Shown piece by piece: positions 51,520 to 60,918 of a DNA stretch of 64,000 nucleotides. The position numbers and the translations under genes are program-made. This DNA comes from Planctomycetota bacterium (GTDB lineage Bacteria > Planctomycetota > Phycisphaerae > SM23-33), in NCBI GenBank assembly GCA_022705325.1, contig JAKJER010000001.1, forward strand, positions 310,001 through 374,000, given 5' to 3'. The number at the start of each line of letters is the position of its first letter. The first letter of the stretch is position 1. Below the pieces are notes generated by a model. It saw nothing but the letters and a program-made list of their open reading frames with translations. It searched no databases and was not told where the DNA came from.

Positions 51520-53201
51520 CTTCTTGTCTCCTTGTCCTGCCCGGGCGGCGCGGAAGAGGTTCCTGCCCCCTTTCCCGCCCCGGGTGTCGACGAGCGGCCA
51601 AGGTCCAGCCCTTCGGCACGCAGCAACGTTTCGGTGTATTCCATTTCCCCTTGCTGCGCATTCATCCTGGCGCGGTGCAGGGCGGCGATCGACATCGAGG
51701 GACGCTCGAGGTCTTTCCGCAGGAGCGACGCGTAGGCCAACCGAGCTTCAAGCAGCCGGCGCAGTGCCTGGAGCTTCTCACCGTCCTTTCCGGCCGAGGG
51801 CGTCGCCGGTGGACCTTGCCTCGCCTCGATTACCCGGACGTAATCCCGCATGCGCACCAGGGTCTGATCGAATGCTCGCAGGCCGTCCTCCCGCGTTCGT
51901 TTGCCGGCGTGGACGTCTCTATGGATTGCCTCGAGCGCCGCAATCAGGCGACGGTGGTCTTCCAGCAAGGTCCGGAGTTCCCCCTCGCGTTGCAGGTCCG
52001 CGAGCTTCTGCTGGAGTTCGGCCCTCGGATTCTTCGGGTCCCAAGGTGCGTCGGCCGGCACGCGGGCGACGGCATAGCCGGCGAAGAGCAGCGTCGCGAT
52101 CGCCAAGGCCGGCAGGGCCGGGTACACCCACGCCCCCGGCCAGGCGACGCGGATCGGCGAACGAACAATCAGCAGGCCCAGCGCCAGCCCGCCAATCAGC
52201 CCGCCGAGGCTGCCGGCCCAGTCAACATGCTTTTCGAAAGAACTCGACCCTGTCAACAATGCCGCCATGGCAAGCAGGCCAACCAGCGGCCAGCGCGTGT
52301 GACGAGGGAACTCGCCGCCAAAGCGCACGCCGACGGCGATTGCTGCCCCCACCAGGGCGAGGCCTCCGCTGGAGGCACCGCATGACACCATCGTCGGATG
52401 CACGTAGAGGCTGAGCAGGCTGCTGGTCACGACGCCGAACAGGAACACCGCCGCCACTCGCCATCGGCCCTGGAGGATCTCCAGCATCCCGCCCAGCAGC
52501 AGAACGCTCAGTAGATTGAATATCAAATGACCCAATGTGGCACACACCCCGCCGGTGCTGATCACGCGCCACCATTGCCCCCCGGCTACCCGCGGACCGT
52601 ACAGTGCGCCCCATTGCAGGAATACCGCTTCGAGGGTCCGGGAGCCCGCCAGGGCCACCATCCCTCCGAGCACCGCCAACCAGATCCCGAGGATAGACAA
52701 GGACACCCACGGCCAGCGGACACACGACAGCTCTTGAGAGCGATTCATAAACGCCCGCTGTTCCTGGTACTCCTTCACGTCATCCGCCAGCGTGGCGGGG
52801 CAGTCGATGCGGGCGGCCTTGGCGGTCAGCGAGGCGGGGTCGAGCAGCCGGCGGAGGTTGTGGGCCCGAAACGGGCGAAGAGCCTCCTGCCGAAGCCAGG
52901 AAACCCGCCGCTCCAGCAGGAACTGTCCGCCCCGGGCGTCCAGGTAGGCTGCGGTGGAAGGGCCCGACTCGATCCTCCCCCGCAGGTCGCCCTCGTCGAT
53001 TGACCGCGAGCCGACCAGTAGCAGGCCCTTGTACTTGTGGTCGCTGTGCTCGGTCAGCTTGCCGACAGCCTGGTCGGCCAACTCCAGCGGCGACACGCCC
53101 AGCACGTCGTCCTGCCGCACCATCAGCACCACCGTTGCCGGCCAGGCGGCAGCGTCGCCTTCGATGCATTTGTAGCCCGAAATCAGCAGCGTCTGCTGCA
53201 C
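51516..53201 (-). CDS. Rhomboid-family membrane protein, probably inactive
   Basis: 561 residues from a GTG at 53201; protein-like codons continue upstream to about 53320 with no ATG or GTG, so the true start may be a rarer codon. Residues 1-155 are a soluble domain of unknown type. The rhomboid core (about 160-350) has H225 and N229 in HLIFNLLSVLLLGG and S277 in SCGASSGGLALVG. The catalytic His normally in AHLGGxxxG is replaced: the sequence reads AGSLGGLIGG, with S331 in its place. A helical C-terminal domain (about 385-561) follows. It is coupled to the UroD gene. Loss of the His suggests a pseudoprotease. Confidence 0.8.
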   Translation of the reverse strand: MQQTLLISGYKCIEGDAAAWPATVVLMVRQDDVLGVSPLELADQAVGKLTEHSDHKYKGLLLVGSRSIDEGDLRGRIESGPSTAAYLDARGGQFLLERRVSWLRQEALRPFRAHNLRRLLDPASLTAKAARIDCPATLADDVKEYQEQRAFMNRSQELSCVRWPWVSLSILGIWLAVLGGMVALAGSRTLEAVFLQWGALYGPRVAGGQWWRVISTGGVCATLGHLIFNLLSVLLLGGMLEILQGRWRVAAVFLFGVVTSSLLSLYVHPTMVSCGASSGGLALVGAAIAVGVRFGGEFPRHTRWPLVGLLAMAALLTGSSSFEKHVDWAGSLGGLIGGLALGLLIVRSPIRVAWPGAWVYPALPALAIATLLFAGYAVARVPADAPWDPKNPRAELQQKLADLQREGELRTLLEDHRRLIAALEAIHRDVHAGKRTREDGLRAFDQTLVRMRDYVRVIEARQGPPATPSAGKDGEKLQALRRLLEARLAYASLLRKDLERPSMSIAALHRARMNAQQGEMEYTETLLRAEGLDLGRSSTPGAGKGAGTSSAPPGQDKETRR

Positions 53202-53365
53202 GCGCTCCAGGCAGTCACGGACGACCGGCTCCAGCCGAACCCCCGCCGACGCGGACGGCTCCTCCTGGTCGGATTGTGGCGAATCCGGCTGCGTTTCCGC
53301 ACCCCGCGATTTCGATCACGGCCGGTAGTCGAGGGCCATCCGGCACGCAATCTCCAGAGTCAGCC

Positions 53366-54352
53366 TCAGTCGGTCACCAGCGTCCAGGTCTTGTCGGGGT
53401 TGTACTCGGTGATGTCGCGGACGGTAGCGCCCGGGCCGAGGTCTTTCTGGTAGACCTTGCCCTGGTGGTTGACCACGAAGGTCATGATTCCCGAGCTGCC
53501 GTGCTGGGCCGGGCAGGCGACCAGGGCGAAGCCCGCGATCATGTTGCCGTTGATCACGTAATCGTAGCGCCCGCCGGGGACGTCCGGGCCCTGACGCGTG
53601 ACGACCTTGAGGTAGTACCCGTGGAAAGGCCTCCGCCCGCCCCCGCGCGGGTTGGTGTAGCCCTGGACGGCGGCCTCCGCCGCCAGCGGCCCGAACGGGC
53701 TCTGCTCCTCGCCCGCCCCGGCAGCCCAGTACAGGCCATCCTTGGTGCCGGCCCGGCTGGACAGCCGCTGGGCGTATTCGAGCACCTCGTTGCCGTTGCG
53801 GTCCTTGGAGGCGTACTCGCGCTGGGCCAGCACGTAGGCCCGGCAGAGCTTGATGGTGTTCAACTCGTTGGCCCCGATGCGCCGCGCGAGGATCTCCTCC
53901 TTGCCGGAGGCGGTGTCGAAGAACCACTTGCCCGCCGCGGTCTTGACCAGCGGGATGGGGAACGGCCAGTCCTCCTGGCCCATGTGGACGATCGACAACT
54001 CGGTCGACTTCTTCTCCACCCGCATCTTGGCCGAGGCGTGCTGGGCCAGCCGCTCGAAACCGTTGGCGTCCTGGACCGAGTCGCCGCTGGAGAGGTCCTT
54101 GGTCACCGGGCCCAGCACGGCCCGCACGGCGTCGCGGTCCTTGCTCGAGGCGGCCTTCACCAGCGCCTGGGCGGCCTGCTCGTCGCTGTCGAAGAGTTGC
54201 TGGTCGCCGGCCGGCTGGCCGGCCACATACACCACGGGCGCGGGGCCCACCGGGGGCTGCTCGCACCCAGCCAGGACCAGCGCAACCGTCAACAGCAGAG
54301 CCGCCCCGCGGGCGGCCTGCCACGTCCCACTCCGGCTTGTCATATCGGACAT
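53366..54352 (-). CDS. DUF2950 lipoprotein
   Basis: 328 residues from MSDMTSRSGTW with AGGAG upstream. The lipobox LVLAGC places a lipid anchor at about residue 30. DUF2950 features include LFDSDEQAAQALVKAASSKD, GKWFFDTASGKEEILARRIGANELNTIKLCRAYVLAQREYAS, GLYWAAGAGEEQSPFGPL, FHGYYLKVVTRQG and GSSGIMTFVVNHQGKVYQKDLG. The role is unknown. DUF2950 genes often neighbour DUF3300 genes, as here, where the DUF3300 gene lies 67 bases upstream. Confidence 0.88.
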   Translation of the reverse strand: MSDMTSRSGTWQAARGAALLLTVALVLAGCEQPPVGPAPVVYVAGQPAGDQQLFDSDEQAAQALVKAASSKDRDAVRAVLGPVTKDLSSGDSVQDANGFERLAQHASAKMRVEKKSTELSIVHMGQEDWPFPIPLVKTAAGKWFFDTASGKEEILARRIGANELNTIKLCRAYVLAQREYASKDRNGNEVLEYAQRLSSRAGTKDGLYWAAGAGEEQSPFGPLAAEAAVQGYTNPRGGGRRPFHGYYLKVVTRQGPDVPGGRYDYVINGNMIAGFALVACPAQHGSSGIMTFVVNHQGKVYQKDLGPGATVRDITEYNPDKTWTLVTD

Positions 54353-54419
54353 CGTGCGCTCCTTGTCGTGTGAATCGTCGGACCGGCCAACCGGCCGGTT
54401 CATCTCCCGGGTTGTCTGG

Positions 54420-55829
54420 TTACTTCCGCATGGACCGGTGCCCGCGGTCGCTTTCGCGCCGGGCGTCGTCGTTGGGAAGGGGCGTCGGCATGGGCGACCT
54501 GGGCTGTCCCAGCGGGCCCGGCGTCACAGTCGTCGCGCGCGGCGCGGGCAGGCGGGCGGGCTGGGGCGTCGTGGCCGTCCTGGGCGGCGTGGCCGACAGA
54601 TGCCCGCGGCTCTGCTCGGCCCGTTCGAGCGAGCGACGGACGTCATCGCGGTTCTGGAAGGGTCCGAAGGGCGACGGCGTGGACGGGCGGACCGTCGGCG
54701 GCGGGACGGTACGAACGGTCGGCGGCGGGGTGGTTCGGACCGTCGGCGGCGGCGGGGTATGGCGGGGGTCCACCTTGTCGCGCAGGCCCGGCAAGGGCAG
54801 GGAGAAGGGCTTGCGCGGCCCGCTCGGCACGATCACGCGGCGGTCATCGCGGTCCCGGTCGCGTCGATCGCGGTCCCAGCCGTCCCGGTCGTTCCAGCCG
54901 CGATGGTCGTCGTAGCTGCGCCGGCCGATCAACACGGGCGGCAGGATGGGCTTGGGCTTGGCGTTGTTGTGGGCCCAGGGTCGCAGCTCGCCGGGGCGGG
55001 TGTTCCAGTCGCGGCTGTAGGGGGAGCGAATGATGACCACGGGCTTGTCATCGCGGCGCCAGCGGTGATCGTCGAACCGCCAGCCGACGTGCCAGCCGTT
55101 TCCGGAGTGGATCCAGCGGCGGCGCCAGTCGAAGCCGTTGTCCAGCCAGGCGCCGACGGTGCGGGCGATGCTGAAGGTGATCAGCGGGCGGGCCGGCGCG
55201 ATGGTCTGGCGGACGTACACGACCTGCGGATCGTACGTGGGCACGTAGACGACCTGGGGGCTGGCGGGCAGAACCTGGATGTACCCGTCCTCGACGAGCA
55301 CCTGTTGCTGATTGGTGGTCTGGAGGGCTCCGCTGAGCAGGGCCTGGCGGCGGAGGCGCTGGATGGACTCCACCACGTCGCCCTGCTGGGCCAGGAAAGC
55401 CGCCCCGACCGCCTGGGTCCACTCCAGGTTGTCGCTCATCATGGCCAGCACTTCGGGATAGTGCAGCAGGGCCTTGACCGACGGTTCCCATGGCAGGAGG
55501 GCCAGTTGGCGCTCGTCCATGTTCGGGTAGGCCGCCTGCCAGCGGGCGGCGCGGACGATCTCCGAGTCGTAGGTGGCCGCGGGCAGGATCTGGGCCAGCA
55601 GGGGGTCGGGGTACAGGGCGATCGGCCCCAGCAAGTGGTCGAGCTGCCAGTCTTCCAGCGGGGCGGGGTCCTGCGGGGCGACTGCCTGGACCGGCGGGGC
55701 GGGGGGGTAGATCGTCGTTCGGGCATAGACGCCCGTGGCCTCGAACGGCGAATACGTCTGGCCCTGCAGGATCGGGCAAAGGCCCAGCACCGCCAGGGCT
55801 GCCATCGCGATCGCACGTCGCTTGTTCAT
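54420..55829 (-). CDS. DUF3300 secreted protein with basic/Pro-rich tail
   Basis: 469 residues from MNKRRAIAMAALAVLGLC (signal peptide); a start 4 codons earlier is possible. The DUF3300 domain (about 60-240) is clear: QLDHLLGPIALYPDPLLAQILPAATYDSEIVRAARW, WEPSVKALLHYPEVLAMMSDNLEWTQAVGAAFLAQQGDVVESIQRLRRQA, QVVYVPTYDPQVVYV. The tail is low-complexity: an RD-rich run (DRDRRDRDRDDRR) and repeats of PPPTVRT. It is probably envelope-associated. It forms a pair with the DUF2950 gene. Confidence 0.88.
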   Translation of the reverse strand: MNKRRAIAMAALAVLGLCPILQGQTYSPFEATGVYARTTIYPPAPPVQAVAPQDPAPLEDWQLDHLLGPIALYPDPLLAQILPAATYDSEIVRAARWQAAYPNMDERQLALLPWEPSVKALLHYPEVLAMMSDNLEWTQAVGAAFLAQQGDVVESIQRLRRQALLSGALQTTNQQQVLVEDGYIQVLPASPQVVYVPTYDPQVVYVRQTIAPARPLITFSIARTVGAWLDNGFDWRRRWIHSGNGWHVGWRFDDHRWRRDDKPVVIIRSPYSRDWNTRPGELRPWAHNNAKPKPILPPVLIGRRSYDDHRGWNDRDGWDRDRRDRDRDDRRVIVPSGPRKPFSLPLPGLRDKVDPRHTPPPPTVRTTPPPTVRTVPPPTVRPSTPSPFGPFQNRDDVRRSLERAEQSRGHLSATPPRTATTPQPARLPAPRATTVTPGPLGQPRSPMPTPLPNDDARRESDRGHRSMRK

Positions 55830-55929
55830 GGTCGTCCTCATGTGTCACCCCTGCACGTTCCCGAAGGAACTCTGCCTCAAACGCTACCGTCGCCGGGGCT
55901 CGGCGTCAAGCGGCGTCCGGGTGAAATCG

Positions 55930-55950
55930 GGGCCGGCGTCGCGCCGGCCC
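55930..55950. terminator. GC hairpin after the PQQ-methyltransferase gene
   Basis: GGGCCGGCG pairs perfectly with CGCCGGCCC around TCG. It lies 100 bases past the stop of the PQQ-type gene and before DUF3300. No T-run is present. Confidence 0.35.
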
Positions 55951-56049
55951 GCCTATCGGTTGTCAATCTCTTCGGCGTCCAGTACGCCTTCTGAGCGGAT
56001 AGTGGCCCGCAACCCGCGCAAGTTACAGGCACGGGCGGGGCGGGGGCCC

Positions 56050-59000
56050 TTACCTGGCGGGCTGGGTGTCCGGGCCGGGCGCCGCCAGCCGCACCGGTTC
56101 GGCCCCTGCCCAGTCGGCCACCTCCGGCTGGTGCACCAGCGCCAGCGAGCACTGCACGGGATAATTGCACACGCAGCCGACCGCGTAGAGGGGCACGTTG
56201 AGAAGGCCGTCCGCCGCGACCAGGCTGTTGCTGCACCCGGAGCGGACGTTGCGGAGGTAGTGCTTCTCGCGGGTCTGGAGGTCGACCGTGCAGGCCGACC
56301 GCTCGCGCAGGAACACCAGGTGCTCGCCGCCGACGGCGTAGTTGCAACCCCCGTTGCGGGCGAAGAGACGCTTCTCGTCGGCCACCTCGCCCGTGCGGGC
56401 GTTCCAGGTGACGCCCGCCTGGTCGATGAATGTCGCCTGGCGCAGGATGAGCGGCTGACCGCCGTAGAAGCCCTTGCGCTCCCAGACCGGCTGGCCGTCG
56501 GCGGCCTGGTAGGCCCGGGCCTTGCCCTGCTTGCCGGTCAGCAGCAGGTCCAGCGGCCGGTCGTAAGCCAGCCAGTCGTCGTGCCCGCGGATGGCCGTCC
56601 ACCCGCCCACGTCGTACACGCGGAAGGGGTTCTCGACGGCGGCGCTCCAGTTCACGCTGCCCGTGCGGAGGTCCATAGCCAGGATCGTGGACTCGGCCGT
56701 CTTGGGCGCGTCCTTCGGTGTCTTGATGGTCTCCGACAGTGTCGGCGAGGGCGAGTCGATGGCGAAGACCATCCCCCGCCCCAGGGCCAGGGCGTTGTTG
56801 TTGAAGCGGTGCTTGGCCGTCTTCGTCCACAGCGTCCGTCCGCTCTTGCGGTCCATCGCCACCAGCACGGTCGAGTCCCACAGGCCCTTTTCGATCATGC
56901 GGGGCTTCTTGCGGAAGTCGATGGCCACCACGATCGTGTCGTCCCCCACGCGGATGTCGCTGACGACAGGCTTTCGCTCGGCGCCGCCGGCGGCTTCGTG
57001 GCGGAGGGTGCGAAGGGGCTGGCCCGTGGCGTGGTCCAGCACGGTCACCGTGTCCGCCGACGCGACGTACACGCCGTCTTCCATCGAAGCGAAGCGGGTG
57101 AACGGGTCAACCTTGAGCTTCCAGAGGTGGCGCCCGGTGAAGGCGTCGTAGGCGAAGAGGGTCTTCATGGGCAGCGAGAAGGCGAAGACCCGCCCGCCGA
57201 TGACCTGCGGCTTGACGCCGATGCCGTAGTCGTTGTTGGAGAAGAACTCGTTCTCGCCGCCCTGCCCGTACCACAAAATGCCCAGCGGGCTGCGGACGAG
57301 CTTGTCGCTCGAGTAGAACGTGCGATCGGGACTGGCGCACTCGTGGGTCCAGACGGCCGAGCCTTCCAGCGGCCCGTCGCGCCGGACGGTCGTCAGCTTG
57401 CCGCCCTGCGACCAGCAGAGCGTCCCGCCGTAAGGGCGCAGCACGTTGTGGAGTTTCTTGCGGGCGGGTTCGTCCAGGACCTCCTTCTCGCAGACGATCA
57501 GGCTGGCCAGGTAGGCCGGCAGGTGGAACGTCCCCGGTTCGCCCGCGAAAACCTCGACGCGGTTGCCGTACAGGCCCGTCGCGACCATCCGTTCGTGCAG
57601 GGCGCGCACCTTGGCCGCGTCGGCGTCGAGGGCGATCACCCGCATGTCCGACCGGGCCAGCAGTTCCTCGACCAGCCGCCCATTCTCAAGTCCCAGCACC
57701 AGCGCATAGCCCTCGTTGGTCTTGGCGGCCCGGAGGTATTCCCCGCAACGGCGCGACCAGTCGTCGTCGCGTCCGGCCGGGGGGGCGGTCTTCAGTTCCC
57801 ACGTCCGCGGCGGGGCCTTCTCGCCGGCGAAGCAGTAGATCGCGTCGGCCGTCGTAGCGAAGAGCTTGCCGTCGGCCGCCGCCAGCGACAGCGACGGGGC
57901 CTTCAGGTCGTGCTGCCAGACCACCCTGGGCTTGTCGTCCTTGGCGGGCAGGTCCACGCCCACCAGCGAGGAACCAACCTGCCCGTACAGGCGGTCGCCG
58001 GCCTTGATGACCAGTTCGGGTATGCTCCGGCCCTTGGCCTGCCCAGCCGAGAGCGTCCACAACTCCGGCAAGTCCCATTGCTGGGGGCGGGCGTTGATCT
58101 GGCCGTAGAGCTTTGTCTCGTACTCCCCGACCTTCGGGCGCTCCAGGTCGTAGGCGTAGAGCGTGCCTCGCTGCGAGCCGTAGACCACGCCCTTGTCCAC
58201 GGCGGACCAGGCCGAGATGCCGGGCTGCTTCTTGTACGGGAAGATCGGGCTCTCGAAGAAGGAGAATTTCTTGATGTCGAGCCTGGCGGGGGCTTCCTTG
58301 CCCAACTCAGCCCAGCGGCTGCCCAGTTCGCGCCCGGTGGCCAGGTCGATCGCACCGTCGGGTCCGACAAACGCCACCTTGTCCGCGGCCACGACGCGGC
58401 AGTGTCCGTGCCGGTAGCCCTGGAGGTAGCGCAGGACCTTGCCCGTCCTGCGGTCCATGACGGCGGGCATGGACCGCCCGTTGGGCACGATCAGCAGGTT
58501 GCCCGCGACGGCCAGGTGTCCCTGGGGCGAGAGGCCCGTGTCGAACAGTTCATTGTGGTCGACGCGGACCTTCTCGATGAACTGGGCCTCGCTGTTGCGC
58601 CAGAGGAGCTTGCCCGTCTGCGCCTCCACCGCGACCACGTAGACGCCCAGCGTCGGCCAGACGCCCGCGCCGAAATAGATCGTCCCGTCGGCCAGCACCG
58701 GCCCGCCGCGGACGGGCCAATACGAGACAAGCCTGCCGTTGCCCAGATGGCGGCGGTGGGGGCGGCTCTCCGGCGCGCCGCGGACCTTCCACAGCAGCTT
58801 GCCCTCGGCGGCGCTGACGCAGTAGAGATAGCCGTCGTCGCAGCCGAAACAGACCCGCCCGTCCCAGGCGACCGGCGCCACCCGCACCGGCCCGTCCGCA
58901 CAGAACGTCCAGACCCGTTCGCCCGTGTCGGTGCGGAAGGCGGTCAGCGTCGAGTCTTTGGCCGAGGCCAGGAGGAGCGTCTTGCCGAGGATGACCGGTT

Positions 59001-59223
59001 CGTGGGCGGCGTCGAAGTGCAGGCGCGACTCGTTGGGCCAGGCCGGGCGGGGCGAGGCAAGCCCGCGGACCCAGCGGAGGTGGAGTTCAGCCGGCAGGCG
59101 CTCCGCGCAGGCCCCGCTTCGCGCGGCGTCGCCGCGCCACGCGGGCCAGTCTGCCCCGCTCGCGGTGGCGGCAAGCCACAATACTCCCCACGCGCAGGCC
59201 CATCGCCCCAGCCGGGTATTCAT
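56050..59223 (-). CDS. Secreted PQQ-like propeller protein with embedded methyltransferase-like domain
   Basis: 1057 residues from MNTRLGRWACAWGVLWLAATASGADWPAWRG, which has GGAGAG upstream and a signal peptide. Propeller blades flank both sides (ERVWTFCADGPVRVAPVAWDGRVCFGCDDGYLYCVSAAEGKLLWKV; GRHLWKLKVDPFTRFASMEDGVYVASADTVTVLDHATGQPL). Between them, about residues 495-600, is a Rossmann segment: YALVLGLENGRLVEELLARSDMRVIALDADAAKVRALHERMV ... NRVEVFAGEP, the SAM-binding order of class I methyltransferases. Many Cys are near the end. SAM should be absent outside the cell, so the fold may be structural. Last gene of a four-gene operon. Confidence 0.8.
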   Translation of the reverse strand: MNTRLGRWACAWGVLWLAATASGADWPAWRGDAARSGACAERLPAELHLRWVRGLASPRPAWPNESRLHFDAAHEPVILGKTLLLASAKDSTLTAFRTDTGERVWTFCADGPVRVAPVAWDGRVCFGCDDGYLYCVSAAEGKLLWKVRGAPESRPHRRHLGNGRLVSYWPVRGGPVLADGTIYFGAGVWPTLGVYVVAVEAQTGKLLWRNSEAQFIEKVRVDHNELFDTGLSPQGHLAVAGNLLIVPNGRSMPAVMDRRTGKVLRYLQGYRHGHCRVVAADKVAFVGPDGAIDLATGRELGSRWAELGKEAPARLDIKKFSFFESPIFPYKKQPGISAWSAVDKGVVYGSQRGTLYAYDLERPKVGEYETKLYGQINARPQQWDLPELWTLSAGQAKGRSIPELVIKAGDRLYGQVGSSLVGVDLPAKDDKPRVVWQHDLKAPSLSLAAADGKLFATTADAIYCFAGEKAPPRTWELKTAPPAGRDDDWSRRCGEYLRAAKTNEGYALVLGLENGRLVEELLARSDMRVIALDADAAKVRALHERMVATGLYGNRVEVFAGEPGTFHLPAYLASLIVCEKEVLDEPARKKLHNVLRPYGGTLCWSQGGKLTTVRRDGPLEGSAVWTHECASPDRTFYSSDKLVRSPLGILWYGQGGENEFFSNNDYGIGVKPQVIGGRVFAFSLPMKTLFAYDAFTGRHLWKLKVDPFTRFASMEDGVYVASADTVTVLDHATGQPLRTLRHEAAGGAERKPVVSDIRVGDDTIVVAIDFRKKPRMIEKGLWDSTVLVAMDRKSGRTLWTKTAKHRFNNNALALGRGMVFAIDSPSPTLSETIKTPKDAPKTAESTILAMDLRTGSVNWSAAVENPFRVYDVGGWTAIRGHDDWLAYDRPLDLLLTGKQGKARAYQAADGQPVWERKGFYGGQPLILRQATFIDQAGVTWNARTGEVADEKRLFARNGGCNYAVGGEHLVFLRERSACTVDLQTREKHYLRNVRSGCSNSLVAADGLLNVPLYAVGCVCNYPVQCSLALVHQPEVADWAGAEPVRLAAPGPDTQPAR

Positions 59224-59290
59224 AGCTTCTCTCCTGGATAACTGCGTCATTCACGTCGAGTATGCGCCATGGCCATGCGGCGGGCAACGA

Positions 59291-60886
59291 TCACTTCTCG
59301 TCGGCTGGGCGTTGACCGTCACTCTCGCCTGCGGCAACCAGCAGCACGTACGTTCGCACGTCCGCCAGTTGCCCCAAGCCGCGCGCGAGATGGACGGTCA
59401 CGGTGAACGCCCCGGCCTGCGTGGGCGTGCCGGACAGCACGCCGGTACGGGCATCCAGCAGGACCCCGAGCGGCGGCTTGACCAAACCTCTGGTGTGCAT
59501 CTTCACTTCCGGCGTGGCGTGGCTGCCGACATTCCACGTGTATTCGCCCGGCCCGGCTGGCTCAAACCGCACCGAGTAGGGCCGGCCCACGGTCGCGAGC
59601 GGCAGGTGGTCGGGGCCCCGGATCGTCGGCGGGGGCTGGCCCTTGGTGAACGTGAAGGTCGCGACGGCTGACGGGGCGAAGCCGTCGGCCTCGACGACTG
59701 CCTTGACTGTAGTGGTCTGGGCGACAGTGAACGGGGCCGAGTACACCGGCGACTTCTCGGTCGGCTCGCTCCCGTCCAGGGTGTAGCGGATGCGATCGGC
59801 GGGCGAGGCGGCCAGCAGGCGGACTGCAGCCGCGTCGGCGAACACGCGGCGGATGGGCCGGGCCTCGGGCGGGACGGCCCGTGGCGCGTCGACCAGTTTC
59901 CGCTTGAGCCAGGCGAAGGCCTCATCCTTGAGCGTGCTTCTGCCCGATCCGTCAAGTGTGCGGCAGGGCGAGTCCACCGGCGGTACGTGCAGGCTAGCCT
60001 TGCCGGCGAACCTCGGATCGGTCAGCACGAGAGCGACGCCCTCGTTGCCCACCCGGCGGGCCAGGCGCACCAGCTCGTGCTCCGCACCGCTGCCGACGTA
60101 GGTGAGCACCGCGGGGTCGTCGGCGGAATAGAGGTCCAGGTGCCGGTTGGGCCAGAAGTCAGCCACGATCGCCGTCAGGCGGGAACTCTGGTCGACCTGC
60201 GTCGTGCGGGGGTCGTCCAGCGGCAGGAGCAGGTGCTGGTCGCGCTGGCGGCGGACGTGCCAGTCGGCGGCAGGGTCGGTCCGCGGGGCGCGGTGGGTGT
60301 CGTCGGCGGTGGTGAACGAACCGGAGCCGGCCAGCCATCCTCCTGCCGAGAACCCCCACGCGGCGATCCGGGCGGGGTCGATGCGGTACCTGCCCGCGTT
60401 GGCCCGCAGGAAACGGACGGCGTTCTTAAAGTCCAGCCATACCTGGGGGAAAATGCCGTCAGGGGCAACGTTGAGGATGTAGTTGAGGTTGACCGCGACG
60501 AAGCCTTCGCGGACGGCCTGCTCCAGCAGCGCATGGGGCGGCCCGCCCGCGCCGCGATACCCGCCGTCCTTGTCGCCGCCGCCGTACCCGCCGCCATGGA
60601 CGAAGACGATGCAGGGCCGGCTGCCTTCTGCGCCAGTCGGCACGTGCACGTTCAACGTTACCCAGCGGTCCTGCCATGCCCGCTCGGTGCGGCGGTCCGG
60701 CAGATAGGGCACGTCGAAGTGGTCCGCAGCGCCGGCGACGGGCCTGTGCTTGAACGTCGGCGGCTGCTCGGGTGGCCCCGCTGCCCACAGACCCTCTGCC
60801 GACAGCAAGAGCAGGGCTGCGACGAGATTCCCGTGCAGCCGCCGCGCGGGCGCCGAGCGGCGGGGCAGCAATGTCATCCCAGTCAT
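59291..60886 (-). CDS. Secreted alpha/beta hydrolase (esterase) with C-terminal beta domains
   Basis: 531 residues; the start is 60886 or the ATG 9 bases later. Signal peptide at about 15-36. The esterase domain (60-340) has the oxyanion HGGGYGGGDKDGG and the nucleophile S180 in AAWGFSAGGW, as in BD-FAE/hormone-sensitive-lipase-like carbohydrate esterases. Then come a chitobiase C-terminal-like domain (RIRYTLDGSEPTEKSPVYSAPFTVAQTTTVKAVVEADGF) and an Ig-like domain of the He_PIG type (GVLLDARTGVLSGTPTQAGAFTVTVHLA). Probably deacylates glycans. The isomerase gene ends 32 bases upstream. Confidence 0.85.
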   Translation of the reverse strand: MTGMTLLPRRSAPARRLHGNLVAALLLLSAEGLWAAGPPEQPPTFKHRPVAGAADHFDVPYLPDRRTERAWQDRWVTLNVHVPTGAEGSRPCIVFVHGGGYGGGDKDGGYRGAGGPPHALLEQAVREGFVAVNLNYILNVAPDGIFPQVWLDFKNAVRFLRANAGRYRIDPARIAAWGFSAGGWLAGSGSFTTADDTHRAPRTDPAADWHVRRQRDQHLLLPLDDPRTTQVDQSSRLTAIVADFWPNRHLDLYSADDPAVLTYVGSGAEHELVRLARRVGNEGVALVLTDPRFAGKASLHVPPVDSPCRTLDGSGRSTLKDEAFAWLKRKLVDAPRAVPPEARPIRRVFADAAAVRLLAASPADRIRYTLDGSEPTEKSPVYSAPFTVAQTTTVKAVVEADGFAPSAVATFTFTKGQPPPTIRGPDHLPLATVGRPYSVRFEPAGPGEYTWNVGSHATPEVKMHTRGLVKPPLGVLLDARTGVLSGTPTQAGAFTVTVHLARGLGQLADVRTYVLLVAAGESDGQRPADEK

Positions 60887-60918
60887 TTCACGGCCCTTCG
60901 TCGCCGGGGCGGTGCGGA

